Positions 1 to 9,055 of a stretch of DNA of 55,808 bases are shown piece after piece (the first letter of the stretch is position 1; the number at the start of each line of letters is the position of its first letter). Origin of the DNA: Bacteroidota bacterium (lineage in GTDB: Bacteria; Bacteroidota; Ignavibacteria; Kapaibacteriales; UBA961); NCBI GenBank assembly GCA_018266765.1, contig JAFDZU010000085.1, positions 1 through 55,808 of the forward strand, in the 5' to 3' direction. The notes below the pieces were generated by a model. It was not told the origin of the DNA. It saw only the letters and a program-made list of their open reading frames with translations, and made no database searches. The translations under genes and the position numbers were made by a program.

Positions 1-1890
1 GGTTACCGATAGTTTATACTGGTATGATCCTGATACGTCATGCTTAATCAATAATGAATCTGATGTACTGCTGCCGATTATACCATTCGATGTTATGGAT
101 GACCAACTGTAATTGTAAGGTGCAATGCCTCCGGAAACTGAAGGTCGAACTTTTAAGAAAGATCCCGGACAAGTGGCAAGAGTATCTATAACTATCGCAA
201 TATTAGTTCGCACATTCACTATGTTTTCTACTGTGTCAAACGAACAGCCATTCTTCTTTTCTAATATTAAATGAACACGAAAACTTCCTGTATCGGGAAA
301 CGATTTGAATACTGTCGAATTGATTGCATTAGAAACCTCTTGACCGTCATGGAATTTCCATTTCCATGATACTATCCCGGCGGAATCAGACGAAAATCCC
401 TTAAAAGCTACCTGACCTCCCGGACAAACGACAGTGTCATTTTTTGTTCCGTTTATAAATACTTGTTGATTCAAATTATTAACACTCGAACCGGCAACCA
501 TTCCATACGATTCAAACTGAGCTAATCCATATAGTGTAGCAACAAAATTACCTCCGGATGGTGCACTAAGTGTATGATTACCAGCTGATACCAGATAATT
601 TGCCATCCTATAAGAAATTCCATCAACAGTCAGATTCACAAGATTTAATGCTGGCAAAGCAGAAAGATTCACATTGTCTAATTTTGTCGTATTAAATGTT
701 AAAGCAGGAGCAATGATTGATGTAAATAACTTAGGAGTTGGAACCGGATTAAATGAATTTGGGCTAAACGAATTAAAAGTAATACGATCGATCCCTTGTT
801 CAAGAGGAGGAATATTCATTAATAGTGGGTCGCCAATTCCTTCTGAAAATCCAAAACCTGTTCCTGCATTATCATTGAGAGAAAATGAGTAAACAGCTAC
901 TGAAATTGGTTGACTTGCCGAAATAGAAAATGTAGTTGTCACATTATCTATTTCAAAAAAAGGAGAATTAGCGGGAATGGTTATAACTGATGGGGTCCTA
1001 CTTGTTGTTAACGTAGTTGGAATCGTTGGATCTACACTCATTATTCTCACGCGTATTTTCTTGGCTGTAGCGAGCATAGGAACAATAAAATTTGTCCCCC
1101 AACTACTGATAGGCATCATTTCTTCATAGAGATGATCGCGGCCATTCGGTTCATTTCCTAAAACTCCAACAGGTATATTTGTTCTTTGATGTCCCGAAAA
1201 AAGAGCTATTTTTCCGCAATTACTACTTACAACACGAGTTCGAGTACCAGTTAAATCACCATCAGATTGAGCAAAATATACTTGACCATTGTTAAGTGAA
1301 ACCGTAAATGGAATATTTCTAGGATGAACTATAGCACCTGAAGGAAGTGCAATTATATTTGCCGTAGGTATAATTTCAACTGTCGTTCCATTTGTTATAC
1401 TAACCACTGAAATTTGGCTTCTGTAATTTTGAGTCGAGTAGAATCCCGATGAGAATGCACGATAATCATTATCAAGAGCATTAGTGGGTAATATTAAGGT
1501 TGCATCAGTACTTGTACTTAATGTATTGAATGAATAAATCGAAATTGGTTTTGTTGAAGTAACTCTGATTGATTTTGTATTTATCGTATTGCTTTCGTCA
1601 GGAAATGTATAGACGGGTGTTTGTCCCCCAACTCCACCATAAATAGCAGTAACATCCACCGAATTAGCACTATTTGCCGCAAGGTTTACTGTAATAGGAG
1701 CACGTCCGGGTAAATTCACTGTGGCAATTGTCGCTTCGTCGGATGATAAATACAACGTTAATTGAGGAGGATTAAAATTAGGCATAAATGCAATAATAAA
1801 TTCCGTTCCTTTGGTTGAATATTTTTGTGCTATCACTGCTTGAAAGCACAAAATCAAAACACATAAACCAAGTAATAGTTTCGACTTCAT
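1..1890 (-). CDS. IgGFc-binding-like/PKD surface protein, 3' end outside window
   Basis: The frame is open from an ATG at 1890 to the window edge (630 codons, no stop), so the C-terminus is missing. Residues 1-21 form a signal peptide ending in VIAQ. Residues about 24-450 resemble the bacterial IgGFc-binding-protein N-terminal domain: the mature protein starts with a GTEFIIAF motif, then alternates short beta strands with 'ISIYSF'/'ISVAVYSF' phrases. A PKD-like module follows (about 470-545, core WKWKFHDG), then the start of another Ig/PKD-like module (CPGSFLKVRPSVSGG). This suggests an exported, probably T9SS-anchored, surface protein; the sorting domain would lie beyond the window. It is 28 nt downstream of the giant T9SS gene, probably in the same operon. 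The same N-terminal domain occurs in the 25055-29128 gene. The molecular function is unknown; adhesion is a guess. Confidence 0.8.
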   Translation of the reverse strand, partial: MKSKLLLGLCVLILCFQAVIAQKYSTKGTEFIIAFMPNFNPPQLTLYLSSDEATIATVNLPGRAPITVNLAANSANSVDVTAIYGGVGGQTPVYTFPDESNTINTKSIRVTSTKPISIYSFNTLSTSTDATLILPTNALDNDYRAFSSGFYSTQNYRSQISVVSITNGTTVEIIPTANIIALPSGAIVHPRNIPFTVSLNNGQVYFAQSDGDLTGTRTRVVSSNCGKIALFSGHQRTNIPVGVLGNEPNGRDHLYEEMMPISSWGTNFIVPMLATAKKIRVRIMSVDPTIPTTLTTSRTPSVITIPANSPFFEIDNVTTTFSISASQPISVAVYSFSLNDNAGTGFGFSEGIGDPLLMNIPPLEQGIDRITFNSFSPNSFNPVPTPKLFTSIIAPALTFNTTKLDNVNLSALPALNLVNLTVDGISYRMANYLVSAGNHTLSAPSGGNFVATLYGLAQFESYGMVAGSSVNNLNQQVFINGTKNDTVVCPGGQVAFKGFSSDSAGIVSWKWKFHDGQEVSNAINSTVFKSFPDTGSFRVHLILEKKNGCSFDTVENIVNVRTNIAIVIDTLATCPGSFLKVRPSVSGGIAPYNYSWSSITSNGIIGSSTSDSLLIKHDVSGSYQYKLSVT

Positions 1891-1918
1891 AACTAATTTT
1901 CCATTCAAATAAATAGAG

Positions 1919-4900
1919 TTATTTTACAATTGAAATTTTCTTTGATGAAACGGAGTAGCCCGTTTTCATGAGGACATAGTACGTTCCGGTTTCTAAGTTT
2001 GAATCATCGAATCGTAGAGTATGTTCACCTGCCTGTAATTTTGAATACTGAACCTCTTGAATAGTTTGCCCAAATATGTCCACCAACGAAATTATACAAT
2101 TTCCTTCAATTCCCATCGAAAGTGTAATCGTAGAATTTCCGGTACTTGGATTTGGCGTGATAGTTTTTAACATATCAGGATTGGCAAACCTAACAAATTG
2201 TTTCCCGCCTTCTTTACATACTTTGATGTAAACAACACTGTCTCGGCACGCCGGAAAAACTTTACCGTTAGCATCTGTCCAAATAAATGCAGTTGAATCC
2301 GTAAAAATTAATGCCGTTGAATCAACATCAGAAAGTTTTACTAAGAATTTCAAAGTATCAAGTTGATTATTCCCCTTATATCGTTTTTTATTCTGCATAT
2401 TTAAAGACCAATAATTGGTTCGTTTGGAATTATCATCATTGAATTGACGATTGCGCGGAATCCACTGTAAAACCCTTGAATCATACTGCATTGCGGCAAT
2501 AAATTCCGTTGCTTTACTTTCTGTGGGCTGTTCATCCTTAATTCTTAAAAACACTAATAATGTGTCACCGGGAGAAACCTCAAATTGCTGAGGAACAAGC
2601 TCTACCTCAGTTATCACACCATCAGCTGGAAGTTCGATTCCTTCTCCCATAATCACTCCTATAAATCGTTCCCCTTGGGAGAATACTGTTACTGTTTCGA
2701 CAAATTTTCCAATTGTTGTCGGAGTGAAATCAGCGTTAAAACTAATAGTAACAGATGAAGGAATCGGTCGTGGAAACGATGTACGAGTTAAGTTGAACAC
2801 AGTACCTGTTATCTGAATAGAGTCAATTACTCTATCAAAATTTCCGTTATTAAAAACCCTGATTGCATTTCGAAGCGGTGCATTTCTTCCAATTATATTA
2901 CTCACGACCTGCTTACCGAAATCCAACAGCAAGACAACAATGCTCGAAGAATTACCACTTTTTGTAAATTGAAATTGTGAAGAAGTAGCCGAACATCCTT
3001 TAAGTATAATCGAAACAGAATATTTACCGTCAGCTGGAGGTGAATATCGTTGCGAGGTAGCCCCGGCAATTATTAAACCTGCAGAATTCAACCATTGATA
3101 GCTGTCTGCTAATGTTGAAACAAGTTCATCACCTTGCTGAGAAATTGAAACGTTAGGTTTTGGATTGACTGTAATTGTAATACTGTCTGATGTTCCGACA
3201 CAACCGTTACTATCTACTTCGCAATAATATACACCTGTCTTTTTTACCAATATACTTGCTCCTGTAGCAGTATTTGACCAAAGTGGAGTCCCTGAGTAAT
3301 TATCGGCATTAACTACTTCAATTCGTGTACTGTCACCTTCACAAATTATATTACTACTTGTCAATAATAGTTTTGGCGTGGGGTGTTTCTTAACTGTTAT
3401 CGTAATTGTTGCTGTATCCTTTTGTCCTTGATTATCTGTTACAATTACACGATAAGTATTAGTATTTTTTGGTAATAAACGAATTGTTGAATCTGTAATA
3501 GTTCCGCCTTTTATTATTTCTGTTTGTGGAATAATTGTGCCGTCTGCATTAGACCAAGTATATTGAATAGGAAGTGTTCCGCCCGATACTCTAACCGTTA
3601 CAAGTGTATCCGTAAATTGACACATTGAAATTGATGAAACAGTAAAACTCACGTTTAATCCTGGTTTTGGAGAAACGCCGTTTCCACGCATTGTAGCTGT
3701 TATAATGTCACCTGCTGATGTTATCCACTGCATCGTATCTGTTGTAATTCCAAGTATTGTAGGAATATACGTTATCATAACCTGCGAACTATTTCCCGGC
3801 TGAATAGTTTGCTTTGCTGTATCGGCTGTTGAATATGGATTACCTTGTGTATTTCGAAACATTGTAATTTTCAACGGTACTTGTCCGGTATTTGTCAAGG
3901 TAATATCTTTAAATTCAACCTTTTGTAACTCTACATTACCAAAATCTATTGTCGAAGCTTTACCCTGTGGAATTGAGATTGTAAAATCATTATCAGAATC
4001 ATCACTCTCACTTTTGGTCAATATCCTTATTTTACATTGAGAACTCTCTACTTTTGGTACTTCCCATTTATAACTACTATCTGCTATTTTTGTAGTGAAA
4101 AATGTCCAAGTATTTCCACCGTTTGTTGTTTTTGCGAGAGTAACGGAATCTTGAAGAGCAACTCCTTTCCATTGTATTGTTATGGTGTCGCCTGCTGATA
4201 GTATTTCACCTCCATTCGGATAAATAATAGTCGGTTTTAGGACATTTTTAGCATCTCCCTTGAGGTTTGCGAGAATTGTATCACCAGCTTGTGTAATAAT
4301 AAATGCTTTGTCGGTAAATGAACCGGCAGTCTGTGGGTCGAAAACAATTGTTATAAAAAAGCTGTCATTTTTGCGGGCTATACCTTTAAGAAAGAAATGA
4401 GTTCCTATTTCAAATAATACTGCCTGCACTTTTAGTAATGCAACTCCGGTGCTGATACAATTTGAAACTTTTTGAACAGACGTTCCTACATTGGTCAAAC
4501 CAAAATCAATATCGGACGCTACTCCTTTTGGAATTGAAATAGTAAACGTAGAATCGGAGTCATCGCTGTCTAAAGTTGTTACTACACTTATTCTGCACCG
4601 AGCACTTTCAATTTTGGGAACTTTCCATCTATATTGACCATTACGCGCAAAATAATTTACTGAATCCCAAGTTGCCCCTCCCCTGTTAAGCTCGAGGATT
4701 ACGGTATCTTGAGGGGTTGCTCCGTCCCAAGTAATTGTGACAGAATCACCTGCGGCAAGAATCTCTCCACCATTAGGATAGGTGATAGCGAGGATAGCAT
4801 TTTTTGGAGTAGCTCCCGCAACATTGAGTATTTCTCGATTATCGAGATTGGATGAATCGTATTTCTGAACAATTCCAATCAAGCGGATACGGTTTTCATT

Positions 4901-6847
4901 CCAAGTAGGAGGAATCTTAAACGTATAATTTTTTGAATAGCTATTACCTGCAATCGCGGTAGCAGGAATAATTCCGGCATCACCCCATGTACCACCGAGC
5001 ATCGAACGGAGTACGTAACGATGGTAGTGATTTGTAATAACCGATGGGAAATTATACCAAGGACTCGTGCTGTCGGGAGCTGCCCCAGTTTTAGAGAAGA
5101 AGTTTATTTGGTCATATCCGGTACCACTGCCCTGTACGCTATCTTCAACAATATAGAGATTTAAGCGCAAATCTCCTGTAGTAGTTGCTGTGAAATTTGC
5201 ACTGACATCGGCACTTAATATGCGTGACTTTTTGTAAAAAGCGGTATTGTCGAGTTGCACATTGACAGGTGGCGTTGTACTCAATTGTTCGATAATCGGT
5301 CCGCCAATAAATGGATCGAGGATATTAAACGCCTGTGAAACAGAAGGAAAACGCTTACGGTCAACAGTCATATTCGGATACCCGAGAATGTAGGTACTGA
5401 AATAATCTGAAACAGTCGATACCCGCATACTATCAACACTATTAGCATAATCATTATGAATAGATACGCCAAGTACATCACCCTGATATTTGGAAAGTGC
5501 GGCTAACAAAGCAGTCTCTCCGCGTGGACAATAGCCAACATTTACCGAGGTAGCATATTCAATAAGTACTTGTTTTTGTACTCGTGGAGTGCCTGTAGTG
5601 AACGAGAATGTATCAGAAACAATAATTAACGGTGCGCTAGTATCGACAACATCCCACGCCGTTTCAATAATTCGCCAGTAATATTTCGTCGAATAATTCA
5701 GCGGAGTGGAAATAGTGTGTGTAGTTGGTGGATTTGGACTTGTTGTTACAAAAGCTATATTCATGTTACTCCAATTTGTAGGAGAAGTGCTGTATTGAAA
5801 ATACATATTACCGGCTTTTAAATTTGGTATCCATTGAAATAATGGATATTTACTATTATTTGTTGTAGAATTGCCGGGCGAAATCAGTGCTGCAGCTTTG
5901 TAATTGAGAAGATAGGAAGTATCTGCATGTATTACAACACTATCATCAATAACCACAAAAAGATTCGATCCCAAACTCACCATCGACGAAATGACGGTAG
6001 AATAAAGCCCTGAATACTTCCAAGTAGTGCCATTATTTTTACTGTTATAGAGACCAGGCCAGTTTCCGCCTGCATACAAGGTAGAACCCAAAGAAATTAT
6101 AGACTTCACTTCCCATGGGAGTTGAGTAATTCGCACCCAACTCGTTCCATTATCTACGCTTCGATAAATCCCAGCTTCAGTTCCTGTGCTACCGGTGCCA
6201 CCTGTACCGAGAAAGAGTGTACTGCCGACATTAGTGATTGAATTTATAACATTACTATTCAAACCATTATTGTTGTTGATTCGCGTCCAAGTTGAACCCG
6301 TGTCCACACTTTTATAAAGATAGTCATAAGTTGTGCCGGCAAATACAGATGCACCAATTACTCTGAGAGTCGCAATTACTTTCTGAGACAAAGGATTGGT
6401 CCATGATGTACCGTTATTAATACTTACATAAATTCCATTTGGGGTTCCTGCAAAAAGTTTAGTGCCATTCGTAGCCAAGGAATAGGCGGGCAAGGCAGGG
6501 AAAGCAGTTATTTTTGACCATGAATTCCCACCATTGCTGCTGCTGAAGAGTCCATCCGCAGTACCAGCATACAACACCGTCCCTTTAAATACCAGAGTAT
6601 AAATCATAACATCCGTCAAGCCATTATTAACTGCAACCCATGTGCGAGCTGAATCTGTACTTTTCATCACTCCTCCTGTTGAAGTACCCGCATAGAGAAC
6701 ACCTCCGTTTTGAATTAATGCACGGCATGAACCACCTGTCGGCCCACTTGATTGTATCCACTGCGATGATAATTGTCCAAATGAACTACAGAGTATTATG
6801 CTGCAAGTCAACAGTAGTTTATAATAGAATTTAGTATATTTTTTCAT
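1919..6847 (-). CDS. Giant multidomain T9SS-secreted surface protein (1642 aa)
   Basis: I start at the ATG at 6847, ten codons inside the longest frame, because a signal peptide (KKYTKFYYKLLLTCSIILCS) begins there and AGAAAG precedes it. Domains in order: about ten sortilin/photosystem-II-assembly-like beta-propeller blades (about 25-325, repeats of the type 'LYAGT..G.(Y/F).S.(D/N).G.(S/T)W'); a fibronectin-like stretch; an Omp28-like thioredoxin-fold region (about 430-600, VGYCPRGE with Cys440 but no first Cys of a CxxC); two tandem modules starting YPNGGEIL at about 690 and 872, each followed by a choice-of-anchor-D-like segment; PKD and Ig-like modules; a cohesin-like segment near 1420-1530; and a C-terminal T9SS type A sorting domain (TPNPSTGNSTI to the final SIVK). 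It is probably exported through Sec and T9SS and attached at the surface. It is 55 nt or more downstream of the FecR-like gene. Binding or adhesion is likely, but no enzyme active site is evident. Confidence 0.85.
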   Translation of the reverse strand: MKKYTKFYYKLLLTCSIILCSSFGQLSSQWIQSSGPTGGSCRALIQNGGVLYAGTSTGGVMKSTDSARTWVAVNNGLTDVMIYTLVFKGTVLYAGTADGLFSSSNGGNSWSKITAFPALPAYSLATNGTKLFAGTPNGIYVSINNGTSWTNPLSQKVIATLRVIGASVFAGTTYDYLYKSVDTGSTWTRINNNNGLNSNVINSITNVGSTLFLGTGGTGSTGTEAGIYRSVDNGTSWVRITQLPWEVKSIISLGSTLYAGGNWPGLYNSKNNGTTWKYSGLYSTVISSMVSLGSNLFVVIDDSVVIHADTSYLLNYKAAALISPGNSTTNNSKYPLFQWIPNLKAGNMYFQYSTSPTNWSNMNIAFVTTSPNPPTTHTISTPLNYSTKYYWRIIETAWDVVDTSAPLIIVSDTFSFTTGTPRVQKQVLIEYATSVNVGYCPRGETALLAALSKYQGDVLGVSIHNDYANSVDSMRVSTVSDYFSTYILGYPNMTVDRKRFPSVSQAFNILDPFIGGPIIEQLSTTPPVNVQLDNTAFYKKSRILSADVSANFTATTTGDLRLNLYIVEDSVQGSGTGYDQINFFSKTGAAPDSTSPWYNFPSVITNHYHRYVLRSMLGGTWGDAGIIPATAIAGNSYSKNYTFKIPPTWNENRIRLIGIVQKYDSSNLDNREILNVAGATPKNAILAITYPNGGEILAAGDSVTITWDGATPQDTVILELNRGGATWDSVNYFARNGQYRWKVPKIESARCRISVVTTLDSDDSDSTFTISIPKGVASDIDFGLTNVGTSVQKVSNCISTGVALLKVQAVLFEIGTHFFLKGIARKNDSFFITIVFDPQTAGSFTDKAFIITQAGDTILANLKGDAKNVLKPTIIYPNGGEILSAGDTITIQWKGVALQDSVTLAKTTNGGNTWTFFTTKIADSSYKWEVPKVESSQCKIRILTKSESDDSDNDFTISIPQGKASTIDFGNVELQKVEFKDITLTNTGQVPLKITMFRNTQGNPYSTADTAKQTIQPGNSSQVMITYIPTILGITTDTMQWITSAGDIITATMRGNGVSPKPGLNVSFTVSSISMCQFTDTLVTVRVSGGTLPIQYTWSNADGTIIPQTEIIKGGTITDSTIRLLPKNTNTYRVIVTDNQGQKDTATITITVKKHPTPKLLLTSSNIICEGDSTRIEVVNADNYSGTPLWSNTATGASILVKKTGVYYCEVDSNGCVGTSDSITITVNPKPNVSISQQGDELVSTLADSYQWLNSAGLIIAGATSQRYSPPADGKYSVSIILKGCSATSSQFQFTKSGNSSSIVVLLLDFGKQVVSNIIGRNAPLRNAIRVFNNGNFDRVIDSIQITGTVFNLTRTSFPRPIPSSVTISFNADFTPTTIGKFVETVTVFSQGERFIGVIMGEGIELPADGVITEVELVPQQFEVSPGDTLLVFLRIKDEQPTESKATEFIAAMQYDSRVLQWIPRNRQFNDDNSKRTNYWSLNMQNKKRYKGNNQLDTLKFLVKLSDVDSTALIFTDSTAFIWTDANGKVFPACRDSVVYIKVCKEGGKQFVRFANPDMLKTITPNPSTGNSTITLSMGIEGNCIISLVDIFGQTIQEVQYSKLQAGEHTLRFDDSNLETGTYYVLMKTGYSVSSKKISIVK

Positions 6848-6932
6848 AATATTTCTTTCTGGTATCAAATGGTACATAATTTTTCATTACAGCCGAACTA
6901 ACATTACAATCAACTAATAAGATTGATTCATA

Positions 6933-7838
6933 TCATTTTTTTTGCTTCCATTTTCCGAGAAACGTAGCCGGAGCGTTTCGGTAAATATCAATTGATGGCA
7001 TCAAGGCTGCACACTTTTTATATTGCACTAAAGCATCAGAATAAAGGTTTCTCAATTCACACCAAGAACCTGCCACGAATTGTCGGAGAGCGCTTTTATC
7101 TGAAGGTAACGACTCGTTTGTTTCTGTAACAACTTGCAAACGCTCCTGTTCAATGGTAGCGGCTTCATCTTCATTTAGGACAAATAAACAATGCTGTGAG
7201 GAAGTTGAATTAGGATTTCCGGCAACACCCACGCTCCAATAATAACAATGTCCTTGTTTAAATTCAGGTATATCTTTGCTTAAATTAATCGTTAGAGTTG
7301 TGTCGTGAACTTCTTTCGCCATCACCTGTTCACCAGATTCATCAGTAATTCTTACTTCAAAATTTGTTGTTTTTGCTTCTGAAAGCCATGTCAATTGAAC
7401 CGTTGGCAAGAGTAATTTAGTATCAAACGGAAATTCGATAGCTACTTTTCCCGAAGCATCACGGCTGATTGAACCCATGAGGTCGGGAGCGGGCTGTTGC
7501 TGAAATGCTTGACCAACATATTTACTTATTTTTTGAATTGAAGAGGATTTTTTGGTTTTATGTGTAGCAGGCAAAATTTTCACACCTTTTTTTTCAAATT
7601 CCACCAAAACACCATCATCACTGATAAATGCGGCATAACTATTTTCAGAATTACGAATTGATGTTTTTTCTGGCAATGTAATCGTAGGATACACTCGAAT
7701 CCAGTTTTTTTCCATAGGTTTTTGCGCTTCGATAACACCTTGAGTCATCAACACTTTATACTCTGTTTGTGCTTTCATATATGCACTTATGGCTATGAAA
7801 CAGCAAACTATGATTCCGAATTGAACAATGGTTTTCAT
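6933..7838 (-). CDS. FecR-like periplasmic protein (301 aa), partner of CHASE2 gene
   Basis: Residues 1-23 are a Sec signal peptide ending in MKAQ. Residues about 27-95 follow the FecR beta-strand pattern: a 'G.(I/V)' strand, 'W..V..(T)I.L', 'TSIRNSENSYAAFISDDG' and 'V.FEKKGVKIL'. Residues about 130-225 look like a fibronectin/Ig-type module (VQLTWLSEAKTTNFEVRI), and the end (residues 250-285) has a TPR-like helix (YSDALVQYKKCAALMPS). Its ATG overlaps the stop of the CHASE2 gene by 4 nt (ATGA), so the two are probably translationally coupled. FecR-domain proteins next to CHASE2 sensors are a known association in other bacteria, where the pair is thought to sense envelope signals. No FecI-type sigma factor or TonB receptor is nearby, so iron-citrate signalling is unlikely. 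The FecR assignment is by pattern only. Confidence 0.65.
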   Translation of the reverse strand: MKTIVQFGIIVCCFIAISAYMKAQTEYKVLMTQGVIEAQKPMEKNWIRVYPTITLPEKTSIRNSENSYAAFISDDGVLVEFEKKGVKILPATHKTKKSSSIQKISKYVGQAFQQQPAPDLMGSISRDASGKVAIEFPFDTKLLLPTVQLTWLSEAKTTNFEVRITDESGEQVMAKEVHDTTLTINLSKDIPEFKQGHCYYWSVGVAGNPNSTSSQHCLFVLNEDEAATIEQERLQVVTETNESLPSDKSALRQFVAGSWCELRNLYSDALVQYKKCAALMPSIDIYRNAPATFLGKWKQKK

Positions 7839-9052
7839 TTTTTATGTCTCCTTTTAATAGTTGACTGCATTGAACTTTTTATTTTTGTTGATTTTTTATG
7901 TTCACGTGCTGTCAATGCACTGATATAAATCGAATACCCATCCGCCGCAAGAGCAATACTGAAAGCGGCTAATGTAATATCAAATCTAAATCGAAAATGA
8001 TCAAAACAAAATACGACAATAAATAACAAAAACAAAAGCGCGATTATCTGAATTGTCTTTGAAATTAAATCGTAATAATGAGGAACTTTATGTTCTATTC
8101 CCGAAAAAAGAATGACGACCACAAAGCAAAATATCCATGAAAAAATAACATTCAACACTTGATTCATCGAGTTCACATAATCATGGCTTAGTATCATCGA
8201 AAGAATATTGCCATGAATTTCAACACCGAATAAGTCGGGAAAAGATTTACCTGCATATCGCTTGTTAAGTGGAGTAAAATAACGGTCTTCATACGAATTT
8301 TCGTCGTTCATTGTCATTCCAAGATAACCGAATAATACTATTTTATTATTGATAAATGACATGTCAATCGAGGTATCAAGCACTTGTGAATACTCTACTC
8401 GTACATACGATTTCAGTTTTTGAAAATCAATTATTTCTTCGGTATTATTTCGTTTAGAAAGCATTGCTACTGATTCTGAATCAGCAAGTTCTGCTAATTT
8501 TACAGCGAAAGCCGAATACCGATTATTCTGAAAATCTACAAATGGATTTACACTTCTTACCGTTCTAAACGAACCGACTTCAGATGGAAAATTCACATAA
8601 CCATGATATTTCGAAAGAAGATTAGCATTTTTAATTCCAGGGCGCACTTCTATGACATCGCCATCTAAATTCCTTATAAGCTGTTCTGCAAGAACAATAT
8701 TATCATAGTTCGAGAGTACACCATTGAGTGCATTTGTTTCGGCGGGGTCTGTATCTTTATAAAACAGAACATCCACACCGGCAATTTTCGGTTTATTTTG
8801 CATCACACGGTCAATTACTTTTGCAATATTACCACGACTCAGACTCCCTACATTTACTATAACAATGTTAGTATCAATCCTTTTTGAACTCTCATCCATC
8901 ATTTGAGAATAGACAATATCAGTCAGTTCAAAATCTTTGAGTGCCTGTTGCAATGGGTCGAGAAAATCAAAATCTATATTAAGCAAACTGACAAAAAACG
9001 GAACGAGAAATATCGCCGATGTTACTATTGCACTATGAAATAAAGTTTTCAT
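7835..9052 (-). CDS. CHASE2-domain membrane sensor without output domain (405 aa)
   Basis: There is one N-terminal membrane segment (about 8-25). A large extracytoplasmic domain (about 28-300) carries CHASE2 hallmarks: 'TNIVIVNVG' near the start, a 'KPKIAGVDVLFYKD' motif, 'YVNFPSEVGSFRTVRSVNPF', and 'NNKIVLFGYLG' followed by 'FGVEIHGNILSMIL'. Three membrane segments follow (about 305-325, 335-355, 358-378), which is the usual CHASE2 topology. The protein then ends in about 25 basic residues. CHASE2 proteins normally continue into an adenylate cyclase, histidine kinase or serine/threonine kinase, and none is present here. It sits 3 nt after the OmpA gene and overlaps the FecR-like gene by 4 nt. 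Output must therefore be passed to another protein, or the domain has a structural role. The CHASE2 call is confident; the ligand is unknown. Confidence 0.85.
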   Translation of the reverse strand: MKTLFHSAIVTSAIFLVPFFVSLLNIDFDFLDPLQQALKDFELTDIVYSQMMDESSKRIDTNIVIVNVGSLSRGNIAKVIDRVMQNKPKIAGVDVLFYKDTDPAETNALNGVLSNYDNIVLAEQLIRNLDGDVIEVRPGIKNANLLSKYHGYVNFPSEVGSFRTVRSVNPFVDFQNNRYSAFAVKLAELADSESVAMLSKRNNTEEIIDFQKLKSYVRVEYSQVLDTSIDMSFINNKIVLFGYLGMTMNDENSYEDRYFTPLNKRYAGKSFPDLFGVEIHGNILSMILSHDYVNSMNQVLNVIFSWIFCFVVVILFSGIEHKVPHYYDLISKTIQIIALLFLLFIVVFCFDHFRFRFDITLAAFSIALAADGYSIYISALTAREHKKSTKIKSSMQSTIKRRHKK

Positions 9053-9055
9053 AAG

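Noticed and set aside
674-892. 72-residue plus-strand frame
   Set aside because: It lies inside the open minus-strand surface-protein gene and has no leader, domain or ribosome-binding site of its own.
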